Shown here: positions 7,665 through 15,960 of the stretch, in pieces | How the letters are laid out: every line of letters starts with the position of its first letter | Position numbering within the stretch: the stretch's first letter is position 1 | Source: JAAYHC01 sp964483175 | GTDB lineage: Bacteria > Bacillota > UBA5301 | Assembly: GCA_964483175.1 (NCBI GenBank) | Contig: CAZAAT010000017.1 | Location: forward strand, 1-37,020 | Length of the DNA: 37,020 nt | Reading direction: 5' to 3' | The notes under the pieces: generated by a model | Seen by the model: the letters and a program-made list of their open reading frames with translations, nothing else | The model's database searches: none | What the model was told of the DNA's origin: nothing | Translations under genes and position numbers: made by a program

Positions 7665-9320
7665 TTACTCGCGCCGAGGATGAGCATATGAGTCGTAAAA
7701 GATGTTGGGCCAGGTTTCGAAGACTCGGGATCCATCGGGTTTTTTCTCGCAAATACCCGTCCAGTCGCCGGCTGCTGCCGAAGTTGCAGTTTGGTCTCCG
7801 TTGGTATCACCTTTAACCGTGTCATCTTTTAAAGAGGTGAATACTACTCCGACACCCTGCGAGAGATTGCTTTGCTTATATAAGGTGCTATCATTGGTGG
7901 GGTAGTATCCGAACTTGAGTGCGACGTTATTCCCAAGGTAGAGAAAGCCACCAGGAAGTATTTCGTAGTCGACAAAGATAGTCATCACAAAAGGCACCTC
8001 AGATTCTTCCCATTTACGGGCTGTACTAATCTTATTTCGATTGACCCAAATCCCGTTTTTCTTGTTCGTAATTGAAGAGTTTGCCGGATCATGAAAGACG
8101 TTTGAATCATCGATGTCTATTAGTGTGCTGATTCCCAAGGGTATGCCTTCGTTAGCGTAAAAAACATTATCAGTGATGGTGCTGCCTTCTGCAGCTGAAC
8201 CGGCATCTAAACCATCAATATTGTAGGCAAAGGTACAATTAGAAACTGTTAACGGCACCTCGGGACCGGGGTAATTGTTGGCGCGAAGCACCGAATCGAC
8301 GTTTTTTTGCGGATAGCCTCCACCATAACGGAATGTGCAGTACTCAAAATTTTGCCATTCACTGGATTTTAAATTGATCATTTCCCAGCTGCCGGGCTCA
8401 GGCCTATCGAGGGATTGCCTACCATCGGTATCACCGCCGTATTTGTCATCCCAGTAGGATGTAAATATTATTGGCCGGTCGATGGTACCTGCAGCATAGA
8501 TAGAACCGCCCTCTTCTACCGTGAGTCCACCTTTAAGGAATTTAATAATTGCACCTGGTTCGATGGTAAGTGAACTAGACACTTTAATCCAGGGGCGTGA
8601 ACCGGCATCTACTAGGTATACTCGATCACCGTACCAGGTTGTGGGCTGGGTAATGTCATCCACTACTACTTGTGGCTTTACGTGAATTTCCCAAGTGTGG
8701 CTGGTATACTCTATGCCATCTGAAACGGTGACGCTAATCTGGTCCGTGTGGGTCAACTGTGGGGCTTTCCAAATCATGCTCGGTTCATCAATTGGACCGA
8801 TAGTGCTTCCGCTCATGGCCATCCAGGAATAAGTAAGCGGGTCACCATCTGGGTCAGTAGCAGTAATTCGAAACTCTATCTGCTCTCCAGTAATTACCTT
8901 GCTATAATCCGTTTCTACGGAGATGACCGGAGGATTATTTGTACTTTCGTCGATAATTGTCACAGTCCAGCTATGCGAGCTCGTACCCTTACCATCAGAA
9001 ACTACGACCTGAAGGACACACTGTCCCGTGCTTGTCGGGGTCAGATAATACTTGGCGGTTTTGGCTCCAGGCAGGGGTTCGCCATCGAGTTTCCAGACAA
9101 AGCTAAGGCTATCGCCGTCGGCATCCGTAGCTGCTACCGAGAACTCATAAGTTCGGTTAGTCCGAGCTGTGACGGCCGTTCCAGGGGGTGTAAGTATGGT
9201 TAACTCCGGTAGCTGGTTCGTGTCTTTATTACGGTCGCTGGTGCTACCGCCTCCACAGCCCGCTAATAATAGGGTGAGGATGAAAAAGAGCAACAGTGCA
9301 CTAAAAAGCTTACGTCGCAT
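7665..9320 (-). CDS. Lipoprotein with two Ig/PKD-like domains and a beta-helix (copy 2)
   Basis: This 551-residue protein opens with a lipoprotein signal peptide and lipobox LLLAGC, then a Gly/Ser linker. Two PKD/cadherin-like beta-sandwich domains follow (about residues 35-120 and 130-215), each with the DxDGDxLxxxW signature. The remainder (about 225-551) looks like a right-handed beta-helix, with TIEPGAIIKF, RPIIFTS, a GGDTDG possible calcium loop and short stacked rungs. It is predicted to be a surface lipoprotein that binds or cleaves glycan, but no catalytic residues could be assigned. The start ATG at 9320 follows GGGGAGG and the lipobox fixes it. It lies 16 bases after the stop of its paralogue, so they form one operon. 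The C-terminal NIFYDSYAHP block is shared by both. Confidence 0.75.
   Translation of the reverse strand: MRRKLFSALLLFFILTLLLAGCGGGSTSDRNKDTNQLPELTILTPPGTAVTARTNRTYEFSVAATDADGDSLSFVWKLDGEPLPGAKTAKYYLTPTSTGQCVLQVVVSDGKGTSSHSWTVTIIDESTNNPPVISVETDYSKVITGEQIEFRITATDPDGDPLTYSWMAMSGSTIGPIDEPSMIWKAPQLTHTDQISVTVSDGIEYTSHTWEIHVKPQVVVDDITQPTTWYGDRVYLVDAGSRPWIKVSSSLTIEPGAIIKFLKGGLTVEEGGSIYAAGTIDRPIIFTSYWDDKYGGDTDGRQSLDRPEPGSWEMINLKSSEWQNFEYCTFRYGGGYPQKNVDSVLRANNYPGPEVPLTVSNCTFAYNIDGLDAGSAAEGSTITDNVFYANEGIPLGISTLIDIDDSNVFHDPANSSITNKKNGIWVNRNKISTARKWEESEVPFVMTIFVDYEILPGGFLYLGNNVALKFGYYPTNDSTLYKQSNLSQGVGVVFTSLKDDTVKGDTNGDQTATSAAAGDWTGICEKKPDGSRVFETWPNIFYDSYAHPRRE
7678..7717. repeat. Near-identical 3' block, copy 2
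   Basis: These 40 bases match 9353-9392 at 39 of 40 positions (mismatch at 7707). They encode the shared C-terminal block of the two lipoproteins and point to recent duplication or gene conversion. Confidence 0.85.
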
Positions 9321-9336
9321 AGCAAAAACCTCCCCG

Positions 9337-11001
9337 TTAGTTCTCGCGAGCGGGATGAGCATATGAGTCGTAAAAGATGTTAGGCCAGGTTTTGTAGTTT
9401 TTGTACGTTCCGTATTCGCCTTCCTTGGTGATCGCCTTCCAGTCGCCGATTTCACCAGTGCTGTAGTTATCCCCATTGGTGTCACCCTTGACGGTGTCAT
9501 CTTTTAGCGAGGTGAAAACGACCCCAGGTCCGTCATAATTAAATATGTTATCATTCTGAAAAAGGGTTTTGTCCTTGCCGAATTTAAGAGCAACATTGTC
9601 ACCTAGGTACAAAGAACCTGTAGTTTTTACGGTTACATTGCTTATCCGATCTATGACAAAGGGCACTTCGGTTTCCTCCCAGCGGCGCGGAGCATCAATT
9701 AACCAGCTGGCGACCCAAATACCGTTTTTGGCATTTTCGCCCTCACTGAAACCGGTGAAGAGGTTAGAGTCATCGATATCTACATTGGTATTGATGATTA
9801 GAGGAATGCCATCGTTGGCATAAAAAGAGTTTTTGGCAATTGTGCTCCCTTCGGCAACCCCATAGGCATCTAAGCCATCAATATTGTGGGCAAAAATACA
9901 ATCCGTGACCGTTACCGGAACCCAAACTTCATTGTCACCAGGGATGACTCGTACTACCGATGGATAACTCTGGCTATTTCCACCGCCGTAATAAAAATTG
10001 CAATAATTAAATAATCGCAATTCGCCTGGGTTTAACGCTATTTTGTCCCAATCTCCCGGAGCGGGGCTGGAAAGACTTCCATCGTTATTGGTGTCGCCGC
10101 CGTGATTGTCATCATTGAAGGATGTAAAGATAATAGGCTTATCACTAGTGCCCACAGCGTTAATAGAGCCATCTTCCTTGATGGTCAGACCGCTACTGGG
10201 CGTGCGGAACTTGATTATTGCACCAGGTTCGATAGTAAGAGTGCTTTGTACCCAGGGCGAACCGTTTACAACATATACGCAATCACCTTTTAAGGTTAAT
10301 GGACTTGAGATTACCATGAAGTTGATTTCTTCAGGGTTCACGGTCACTTCCCAGGTGTAGCTTGTTTCCTGGTCCCCGTCGTGGACTGTGACCGTAACCT
10401 CGGCTAATTCGGTCAGTTGAGGGGCCTTCCAGGTAACGGTTGGGCTACTGAGATCGCTATCAATGGTAAACTCTCCGTTAGTGCATTCCCATTCGTAAAA
10501 AAGCGGATCATCATCCTTGTCATTAGCTGTTACGCTAAAATTGATAGTATGTCCGGTGGTTGCAGTTATCTTATTATCTTCTAGACTAGCTGGAGTAACT
10601 GTAGTAATGGTCGGCGCATGATTTGCATCCTCTGGAACAATAGTAAGAGTCCAGGCGTGTGACACAGTAGCTTTGCCGTCGGAGACCACCACGGAAAGTA
10701 CGCATTGACCAGCAGCTTCCGGTAATAAAATGTAAGAATTACTGTTCGCGCCGCTTATGGGCACATCATCATATTTCCAAGCAAAACTGAGTTCATCTTC
10801 ATCAGGGTCGCTTGCTACGACAGTAAAGGTCATTTCTTCGTTAACCCGGGCATTTACTTTGCCCCCGAGAGGTGTAACAGAGGTTATTACTGGCTCGCGG
10901 TTAGTGACTTCATCGCGGCCACCTTTGCTACCCCCTCCACAGCCAGTTAGCAGACTAACGATCAAGCCAAAAACTACAATGGGGACAATCCGACTTCTCA
11001 T
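9337..11001 (-). CDS. Lipoprotein with two Ig/PKD-like domains and a beta-helix (copy 1)
   Basis: This 554-residue paralogue of the next gene has the same plan: lipobox SLLTGC, a Gly/Ser/Lys linker, two Ig/PKD-like domains (about 35-120 and 125-220) with DPDEDELSFAWK and KDDDPLFYEWE motifs, and a beta-helix region with TIEPGAIIKF, KPIIFTS and GGDTNNDG. It shares the C-terminal NIFYDSYAHPARE ending. A surface role is inferred from the lipobox and the repeat domains; an enzymatic role is not shown. The ATG at 11001 follows GGAGGTG and is required by the signal peptide. A strong sigma-A promoter (11055-11083) and a GC-rich hairpin in the 5' UTR precede it. It is the first gene of a two-gene minus-strand operon opposite the TetR/GT4 region. 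Confidence 0.75.
   Translation of the reverse strand: MRSRIVPIVVFGLIVSLLTGCGGGSKGGRDEVTNREPVITSVTPLGGKVNARVNEEMTFTVVASDPDEDELSFAWKYDDVPISGANSNSYILLPEAAGQCVLSVVVSDGKATVSHAWTLTIVPEDANHAPTITTVTPASLEDNKITATTGHTINFSVTANDKDDDPLFYEWECTNGEFTIDSDLSSPTVTWKAPQLTELAEVTVTVHDGDQETSYTWEVTVNPEEINFMVISSPLTLKGDCVYVVNGSPWVQSTLTIEPGAIIKFRTPSSGLTIKEDGSINAVGTSDKPIIFTSFNDDNHGGDTNNDGSLSSPAPGDWDKIALNPGELRLFNYCNFYYGGGNSQSYPSVVRVIPGDNEVWVPVTVTDCIFAHNIDGLDAYGVAEGSTIAKNSFYANDGIPLIINTNVDIDDSNLFTGFSEGENAKNGIWVASWLIDAPRRWEETEVPFVIDRISNVTVKTTGSLYLGDNVALKFGKDKTLFQNDNIFNYDGPGVVFTSLKDDTVKGDTNGDNYSTGEIGDWKAITKEGEYGTYKNYKTWPNIFYDSYAHPAREN
9353..9392. repeat. Near-identical 3' block, copy 1
   Basis: Partner of 7678-7717 with one mismatch in 40 bases; it lies at the 3' end of the upstream lipoprotein gene, just before the start of the downstream one. 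Confidence 0.85.
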
Positions 11002-11023
11002 GGCAGGCACCTCCATTGGTGTT

Positions 11024-11039
11024 GGTCGGGCGACCGACC
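11024..11039 (-). promoter_or_regulatory. 5'-UTR hairpin of the lipoprotein operon
   Basis: GGTCGG and CCGACC pair perfectly around a four-base loop. Given the promoter at 11055-11083, the hairpin would start about ten bases into the transcript and end before the GGAGGTG ribosome site. Such 5' hairpins often protect mRNA. The lipoprotein gene at 16382 has a hairpin in the same position. Confidence 0.5.
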
Positions 11040-11054
11040 TAATCGCCCCAAACA

Positions 11055-11083
11055 ATTGTATGTTGGCAATAATTACTTGTCAA
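11055..11083 (-). promoter_or_regulatory. Sigma-A promoter of the lipoprotein operon
   Basis: Read on the minus strand, TTGACA (11083-11078), a 17-base spacer and TACAAT (11060-11055) match the vegetative consensus at 6/6 and 5/6 positions. The predicted start of transcription is near 11048, about 47 bases before the ATG of the first lipoprotein. Confidence 0.8.
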
Positions 11084-11119
11084 GCAATGGCTGTAACCAA
11101 TATTTAGCAAATAAGGGTG

Positions 11120-11644
11120 TTATTTTTCGCAGATATGTTTTATTGCTACTTCTAGGGTGGATAAGTCAAATTCGGGGTCAATAAAGATGGTCATAGCCAG
11201 ACCAACTGCTAGTGAGCTATAGATTACTGCCAAATCTTCAGGGTTGTCGACCTCTTTGGCAGCTAAAAATTGGGTCCAGATCTCCCGCCATTCAAGGAGT
11301 GAATTACGAAATTGATCTCTAAATTCCGGATTTCTGATCGCCTCTTGGAGTAGGAAAAAGAAGCTTTGACGAGCCTCAGTGTCTTTAACCATGCGTTCAT
11401 TGAGCTCTAAAATGAGCCCGCACGTCGTTAATTCATTTTGGGCTACAGGCTCAGTAAACAGCTCTGAGGACAATTGATCCAGCACCGCCCGGGCCAATTC
11501 AACTTTGGAGGGAAAGTGGTAGTGCAATGTCCCAGTTGAAATACCCGCCTGGCGTGCTATCTCCCGGAGACCAGTTTCAGCAACCCCTTTTTTCTGGAAT
11601 AATTCTGATGCCACTTGTATTATCTTTTCTTTGGTATCACTCAA
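11120..11644 (-). CDS. TetR-family transcriptional regulator
   Basis: The 174-residue product has a TetR-type helix-turn-helix at about residues 8-48, with LREIARQAGISTGTLHYHF at 26-44 and SKVEL after it. The C-terminal helical half (about 60-174) would bind a ligand and dimerise; no known subfamily is recognised. It is somewhat shorter than most TetR proteins (190-210). The start is TTG at 11644, preceded by AGGAGGTG at proper spacing. It has its own promoter at 11668-11696. It faces away from the GT4/phosphomannomutase operon across a 440-base gap, and downstream it runs toward the lipoprotein operon, so either could be its target. Repression is the usual mode for the family. Confidence 0.88.
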   Translation of the reverse strand: MSDTKEKIIQVASELFQKKGVAETGLREIARQAGISTGTLHYHFPSKVELARAVLDQLSSELFTEPVAQNELTTCGLILELNERMVKDTEARQSFFFLLQEAIRNPEFRDQFRNSLLEWREIWTQFLAAKEVDNPEDLAVIYSSLAVGLAMTIFIDPEFDLSTLEVAIKHICEK

Positions 11645-11667
11645 CTCGGTTCACCTCCTTTGCTGTC

Positions 11668-11696
11668 ATTTTAGCGTACAGTACCCCATCAGTCAA
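11668..11696 (-). promoter_or_regulatory. Sigma-A promoter of the tetR-like gene
   Basis: On the minus strand TTGACT (11696-11691), 17 bases and TAAAAT (11673-11668) give 5/6 and 5/6 consensus matches. Transcription would begin near 11661, a few bases before the AGGAGGTG site. Confidence 0.78.
11676..11684. promoter_or_regulatory. Candidate autoregulatory operator
   Basis: GTACAGTAC is a 9-base palindrome with one central base, lying inside the spacer of the tetR-like promoter. A regulator bound here would block its own promoter. TetR operators are often longer (about 15 bases), so this is tentative. Confidence 0.35.
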
Positions 11697-11786
11697 ACTC
11701 GGAGTTCTGCTTGTCTGTAGGCCTAGTGCGACATAGAGAAAAATCCCACTTATTTGATCACGGTCGAATACAGACAACCATATTTG

Positions 11787-11866
11787 CATTAAATGGGTAT
11801 AGGTTGCATAAGACTACACATAAATGGGACGAAATACCTTTTGTCTTTTTTTTCCATAAATTTATG
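11787..11866 (+). repeat. CATAAAT-type repeats upstream of the GT4 promoter
   Basis: CATTAAATGGG (11787-11797), CATAAATGGG (11819-11828) and the perfect palindrome CATAAATTTATG (11855-11866) recur at about 32 and 36 bases. The last one abuts the extended -10 box of the GT4 gene. The spacing near three helical turns suggests binding on one face of DNA. The regulator may be the adjacent TetR protein, but that is only inferred. Confidence 0.5.
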
Positions 11867-11873
11867 CTATAAT
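11865..11873 (+). promoter_or_regulatory. Extended -10 promoter of the GT4/PMM operon
   Basis: TGCTATAAT is a perfect extended -10 element. No good -35 is present, which extended -10 promoters can tolerate. Transcription would begin near 11880, leaving a 5' UTR of about 205 bases. Confidence 0.6.
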
Positions 11874-12085
11874 AATAAACATACATGGGGGTCAAGCATC
11901 CAACTACAACAATTCTAGCTATCCCTTTTTTCAAAATCATGATCACACTTGCTTATTGTTGGCCTCGATTAGGGCGTTGCCGCGAGCCATATTGGGGTAA
12001 CATGCGTTTTTGCTGGCTCTTTAGGAAATACTGTTTTTATATCGCAGGCTAGAACGACCAAAGCGGTATCAAGGAGGTATTATCA
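11874..12085 (+). other. Long 5' untranslated region before the GT4 gene
   Basis: About 205 bases lie between the predicted transcription start and the ATG at 12086. I recognise no known riboswitch or T-box. A 55-codon open frame (11885-12052, ATG to TAG) without a ribosome site occupies much of it. Only weak pairings such as CTCG/CGAG are visible. It ends in a strong AAGGAGGT ribosome site. Confidence 0.4.
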
Positions 12086-14383
12086 ATGAAAATTGCCAGT
12101 ATCTCTTCATGGCCCCCGCGCCGGTGTGGGATTGCTTCATTCTCAGCTGACCTGCGCTTGGGGTTAAAGAGAAACGGGTACAATCAGCTCCCGATAATTG
12201 CTCTCTCCCGGGAGCCTGGAGAGTTCACCTATGGTCCAGAAGTAATCGCAGAGATTATTCAGGACCAAGCGGAGAGCTACCGACAAGCAGCTAAGATACT
12301 CAATGACCTGGCTGTGGATGCGGTGATTTTGCAACATGAGTACGGCCTTTTTGGCGGAGCAGATGGGGAAATGGTCTTGGGATTGCTGCAAGACCTGCGC
12401 GTCCCAGTGATTACCGTACTTCATACCGTCTTATCCAAGCCCTCGGCCGGCCAATATAAAGTAATGGGCAAGGTGGCTGAATACTCCAGTAAACTAGTCA
12501 TCATTGCCGAGCGGGCCAGAGGCATCTTGCGGCAGGTGTACAACATCCCTTCCCACAAGGTGGTACACATTCCCCATGGTGTTCCCGAACCACCATCTGC
12601 CGAAGCTGTGGAGAGGGTCCGCGTCAAGCTCGGGGTTGAAGAGCGTACGATGCTGATGAGTTTCGGGCTGCTTGGGCCGGGCAAAGGCCTGGAGTTGGCG
12701 ATTCGCGCAGTTGGCGAGATAAAAAACATCTGTCCCGATTTCATCTACTATATTGTCGGGGCGACCCATCCGAATGAACGGCGTTTGCACGGCGAAGCCT
12801 ACCGTGAGGGCCTGCAAAAATCGATCGATTTTATGGGCTTACATTCTCATGTAAAGTTAATCGACGCCTTTTTAGATGAGGATGAGTTGATGGCTCATAT
12901 CGCAGCTTCGGATGTCTACGTAACCTCATACCCCGGTCGCGAACAGATCTCCAGCGGCACGCTCTCTTTTGCGCTGGGCCTTGGTAAGCCGATTGTGTCA
13001 ACCCCGTTTATCTACGCCGAGGAGATGCTCGGCGATGGTTGCGGTGTCTTGGTGCCCTTTAATGATCCGAGCCAATTAGGCCAGGCCATGGCTCGATTAA
13101 TTACCGACAAAGATTACCGCCGACAAGTAGCGGCCAAGGCGATGCTGAAAGGGAAGAGCATGCAGTGGTCAACGGTTTCGCTTAGTTATGCCAAAGTTGC
13201 TAAAAGCGTCAGCAAAACTTACCGGGTGGCGAGGCCTAAACCGAAGGCGATTACGGGAGTGGACTTCTCCAGCCGCGGTGACTCTGTCAAGTTTCCCCCG
13301 CTTTCGTACAGTCATTTAGTCCGGTTGACCGATGACACCGGGTTGATTCAGCATGCCTGCGGGTCAATCCCCAACCGGCAATTGGGCTATACCACTGATG
13401 ACAATGCGCGAGCCTTATTGGCTATGGCCCTCGCCCCCAAGGAGCTGCGCAGCCAGGCCTTGACCATGGCCGAAAACTATCTGGCTTTTCTCTACTACGC
13501 CTGGGAAAAGGATGGCATTTTCCATAATTTCTTCAGTTATGATCGGCGTCCTTTACCGGAAACCACCTCCGACGACTGCCAGGGGCGCGCTTTGTGGGCA
13601 TTGGCTTTGGCCATGCGAGCCTGGAGCGGCTTACCATTGGCCAAGGTAGCTTTTCGGATGTTCCTAGAATCATTGCCGAATTGGGAGCGGATGACTTCTT
13701 TGCGGGGTTGGGCCGGTGTGATAATGGCTTTGGCTACGCTGTTACGCAATGGCATCAGTTTAGGTACGGCTGATTATCCGGAAAGCCTCTCTGATCACTT
13801 GGTTAACGAATACACGAATATACTCATACAGGCGGCGGATCGGATGGTCGGCGAATACCGTCGGACAGCAGCCCGCGATTGGTTATGGTATGAGGATATT
13901 CTCTCCTATTGCTGCGGTTTGTTGCCTGCAGCGTTATTCCAGGCTTATGGTGTTGCTCCGCGTAAGGAATATCTCCGCACTGCTGCAGAGAGCCTGCACT
14001 TCCTGGCTGGCCAGACCATTAGAGGAGGGATTTTCCACCCGGTGGGGAATAGAGGATGGTACCCACGACAAGGAACGAAGGCCGACTTTGACCAGCAGCC
14101 GATTGAGGCGTGGTCGATGACCTTGGCGGCAATCTCGGCATATGATGTTACGCGAAACCGTCGCTGGCTCGAGATCGCTGATATCGCCGAGCGGTGGTTC
14201 TTAGGCCAGAATGATGCCGGTCTCTCCATGTATGATGCCTTGACCGGCGGGTGCTCTGATGGACTCCATCCTGAAGGTATCAGTGAAAACCAGGGAGCAG
14301 AGTCGACCTTGGCCTATATCTTAACTAGATCACTGCAGGAGATGGTTCGCGAGAGAATGCTTTCGGAGGTGCAGGAGGCTTGA
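12086..14383 (+). CDS. GT4 glycosyltransferase with C-terminal alpha/alpha-toroid domain
   Basis: This 765-residue protein carries an N-terminal GT-B glycosyltransferase of the GT4 type (about 1-380). It has SSWPPRRCGIASF at 6-18, a Gly-rich LLGPGKGLE loop in the middle and a donor-site region GREQISSGTLSFALG; the usual EX7E second glutamate is not obvious. After a linker, residues about 400-755 look like a helical alpha/alpha-toroid domain with IPNRQLGYTTDDNARALL (about 428-445) and several WxxD patterns, as in some glycoside-processing or mannan-type proteins. It lacks a signal peptide, so a cytoplasmic or membrane-associated transferase is expected. It heads an operon with a phosphomannomutase and lies near a GT-GH130 fusion, so a mannosyl donor is likely but unproven. 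Confidence 0.85.
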   Translation: MKIASISSWPPRRCGIASFSADLRLGLKRNGYNQLPIIALSREPGEFTYGPEVIAEIIQDQAESYRQAAKILNDLAVDAVILQHEYGLFGGADGEMVLGLLQDLRVPVITVLHTVLSKPSAGQYKVMGKVAEYSSKLVIIAERARGILRQVYNIPSHKVVHIPHGVPEPPSAEAVERVRVKLGVEERTMLMSFGLLGPGKGLELAIRAVGEIKNICPDFIYYIVGATHPNERRLHGEAYREGLQKSIDFMGLHSHVKLIDAFLDEDELMAHIAASDVYVTSYPGREQISSGTLSFALGLGKPIVSTPFIYAEEMLGDGCGVLVPFNDPSQLGQAMARLITDKDYRRQVAAKAMLKGKSMQWSTVSLSYAKVAKSVSKTYRVARPKPKAITGVDFSSRGDSVKFPPLSYSHLVRLTDDTGLIQHACGSIPNRQLGYTTDDNARALLAMALAPKELRSQALTMAENYLAFLYYAWEKDGIFHNFFSYDRRPLPETTSDDCQGRALWALALAMRAWSGLPLAKVAFRMFLESLPNWERMTSLRGWAGVIMALATLLRNGISLGTADYPESLSDHLVNEYTNILIQAADRMVGEYRRTAARDWLWYEDILSYCCGLLPAALFQAYGVAPRKEYLRTAAESLHFLAGQTIRGGIFHPVGNRGWYPRQGTKADFDQQPIEAWSMTLAAISAYDVTRNRRWLEIADIAERWFLGQNDAGLSMYDALTGGCSDGLHPEGISENQGAESTLAYILTRSLQEMVRERMLSEVQEA

Positions 14384-15774
14384 GCCTGGAGTTAAAACCG
14401 CATGTTTTTAAAGAATATGATATTAGGGGAGAGGCCGGGACGGACTTGACGCCGGAGTTCGCCCGGCTTCTGGGTTATGCCTTTGGCCGGATGGTCAAAG
14501 AGCAGGGTTTTAGTAAAGTGATCGTGGGGCGGGATAATCGACATTCTTCCCCGGAGTTAGCCGCTAATCTGATCACCGGTCTCCGGCGAGCAGGCGTTGG
14601 GGTGCTCGATCTTGGCCAGGTGGTCTCCCCGGTCTTTTACTGGTCCCGAATCCATTATGACATTGACCCCGGGATCATAGTCACTGCTAGCCATAACCCG
14701 CCGCAAGATAATGGATTCAAGATTGCTCTTGGTTTTGGCACGATTTACGGTGAGGCGGTGCAGGATCTGCGCCGCCGGATGGAATCCTTGCGGGACGAGT
14801 TTGAGGTAGAACCGGCGAGTTTGCCGGAAGTAACTCAGGTTAGACCTAACTCAGAGTATATCAAAATGGTGCAGAGCAAGATCACGCTGGACCGGCCGCT
14901 TAAAATTGTGGTGGACTGTGGCAACGGGACCCCTTCGGATTTAGCGGTGCAGTTGTATGAGGCCTTGGGCTGTGAAGTCGTACCGCTATACTGTGAATCC
15001 GATCCGAACTTTCCTAACCACCACCCTGATCCGGTGCGTCCGGAAAATTTGGTTGATCTGATCAAAACGGTCAAAGAGAACGGGGCTGACTTGGGGCTTT
15101 CTTTTGACGGAGATGGTGACCGCTTAGGTGTAGTAGATGATGCGGGCAACATCTTGTGGGGAGATCAGTTGATGATCTTGTACTGGCGGGAGATCCTTCC
15201 GAAATATCCGGGTGCCCAGGCGATTGTTGAGGTCAAGTGTTCGAACGCTTTGGTCGAAGAGATCAAAAAGCTCGGCGGTAGGCCGTTGTTTTACCGGACC
15301 GGTCACTCGTATATCAAGGCGAAACTAAAAGAGTTAGAGGCGCCGTTCACCGGGGAGATGTCCGGACATCTGTTTTTTGCCGATGAGTATTACGGCTTTG
15401 ATGATGCGCTGTATGCCGGGGCGAGGCTGCTGAGGATCGTGGCTGCTCAGGATAGGCCGCTTTCTGAGTTGCTCGACGATGTGCCGACCTATTACAGCAC
15501 CCCGGAGGTCCGGGTGTACTGTCCGGAAGAATCTAAGGCGAAAGTGGTCGAGGCAGTTAAGCGGCATTTTGCCGAGAAATATGAGGTAATTGATGTTGAT
15601 GGGGCGAGGGTTCTTTTTCCGAGTGGTTGGGGTTTGGTGCGAGCCTCCAATACTCAGCCGGTATTGGTACTGCGCTGTGAGGCCAAGAGCCCAGCGGAGT
15701 TAGAAAAGATCACCCAGGCGATGGAAGAGGCGCTGGCGGCATTTCCAGAGGTTGGGGAGATCAGCTGGAGTTAA
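14380..15774 (+). CDS. Phosphomannomutase/phosphoglucomutase
   Basis: The 464-residue product is a full-length alpha-D-phosphohexomutase that interconverts hexose 6- and 1-phosphates. The phosphoserine loop TASHNP places the active Ser at 104, the magnesium loop DGDGDR is at 243-248, the sugar-binding GEMSGH is at 325-330 and the phosphate-binding RASNTQP lies near the C-terminus. GEMSGH is the signature of bacterial PMM/PGM and AlgC-type enzymes that can use mannose or glucose phosphates. The start is TTG at 14380, overlapping the TGA of the GT4 gene by four bases with CGGAGGT nine bases upstream, so translation is probably coupled. It would supply mannose 1-phosphate or glucose 1-phosphate to the pathway. 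A strong terminator follows at 15802. Confidence 0.9.
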   Translation: MSLELKPHVFKEYDIRGEAGTDLTPEFARLLGYAFGRMVKEQGFSKVIVGRDNRHSSPELAANLITGLRRAGVGVLDLGQVVSPVFYWSRIHYDIDPGIIVTASHNPPQDNGFKIALGFGTIYGEAVQDLRRRMESLRDEFEVEPASLPEVTQVRPNSEYIKMVQSKITLDRPLKIVVDCGNGTPSDLAVQLYEALGCEVVPLYCESDPNFPNHHPDPVRPENLVDLIKTVKENGADLGLSFDGDGDRLGVVDDAGNILWGDQLMILYWREILPKYPGAQAIVEVKCSNALVEEIKKLGGRPLFYRTGHSYIKAKLKELEAPFTGEMSGHLFFADEYYGFDDALYAGARLLRIVAAQDRPLSELLDDVPTYYSTPEVRVYCPEESKAKVVEAVKRHFAEKYEVIDVDGARVLFPSGWGLVRASNTQPVLVLRCEAKSPAELEKITQAMEEALAAFPEVGEISWS

Positions 15775-15801
15775 CGGGATAGTCGACAATACTTGATTTC
15801 A

Positions 15802-15834
15802 GGCTGTTGACAGATATAGTCAGCGGCCTTTTTT
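15802..15834 (+). terminator. Rho-independent terminator of the GT4/PMM operon
   Basis: GGCTGTTGAC (15802-15811) pairs with GTCAGCGGCC (15819-15828), including two G-U pairs, around a 7-base loop and is followed by TTTTTT. Its stem core (CTGTTGAC/GTCAGCGG) resembles two more hairpins at 15983 and 16243. Confidence 0.85.
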
Positions 15835-15960
15835 CGTTGACCTAAAATTATCTTAAAAATTTTTTGAGTTGGCAGGTTGTTCAAATAATTGGAAGAAATT
15901 ACTGCATTATCATTGCTAGCATTAGCGAGTTTTTAAAGCACCCTCACTTGCTTGACATAG

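Noticed and set aside
11885..12052. 55-codon ORF in the GT4 leader
   Set aside because: It has no ribosome site and no recognised family. Kept only as a possibility in the leader finding, not as a gene.
15952..15957. Perfect TTGACA upstream of the second hairpin
   Set aside because: No acceptable -10 at 16-18 bases (reads ATCAGA), so a promoter is not claimed.
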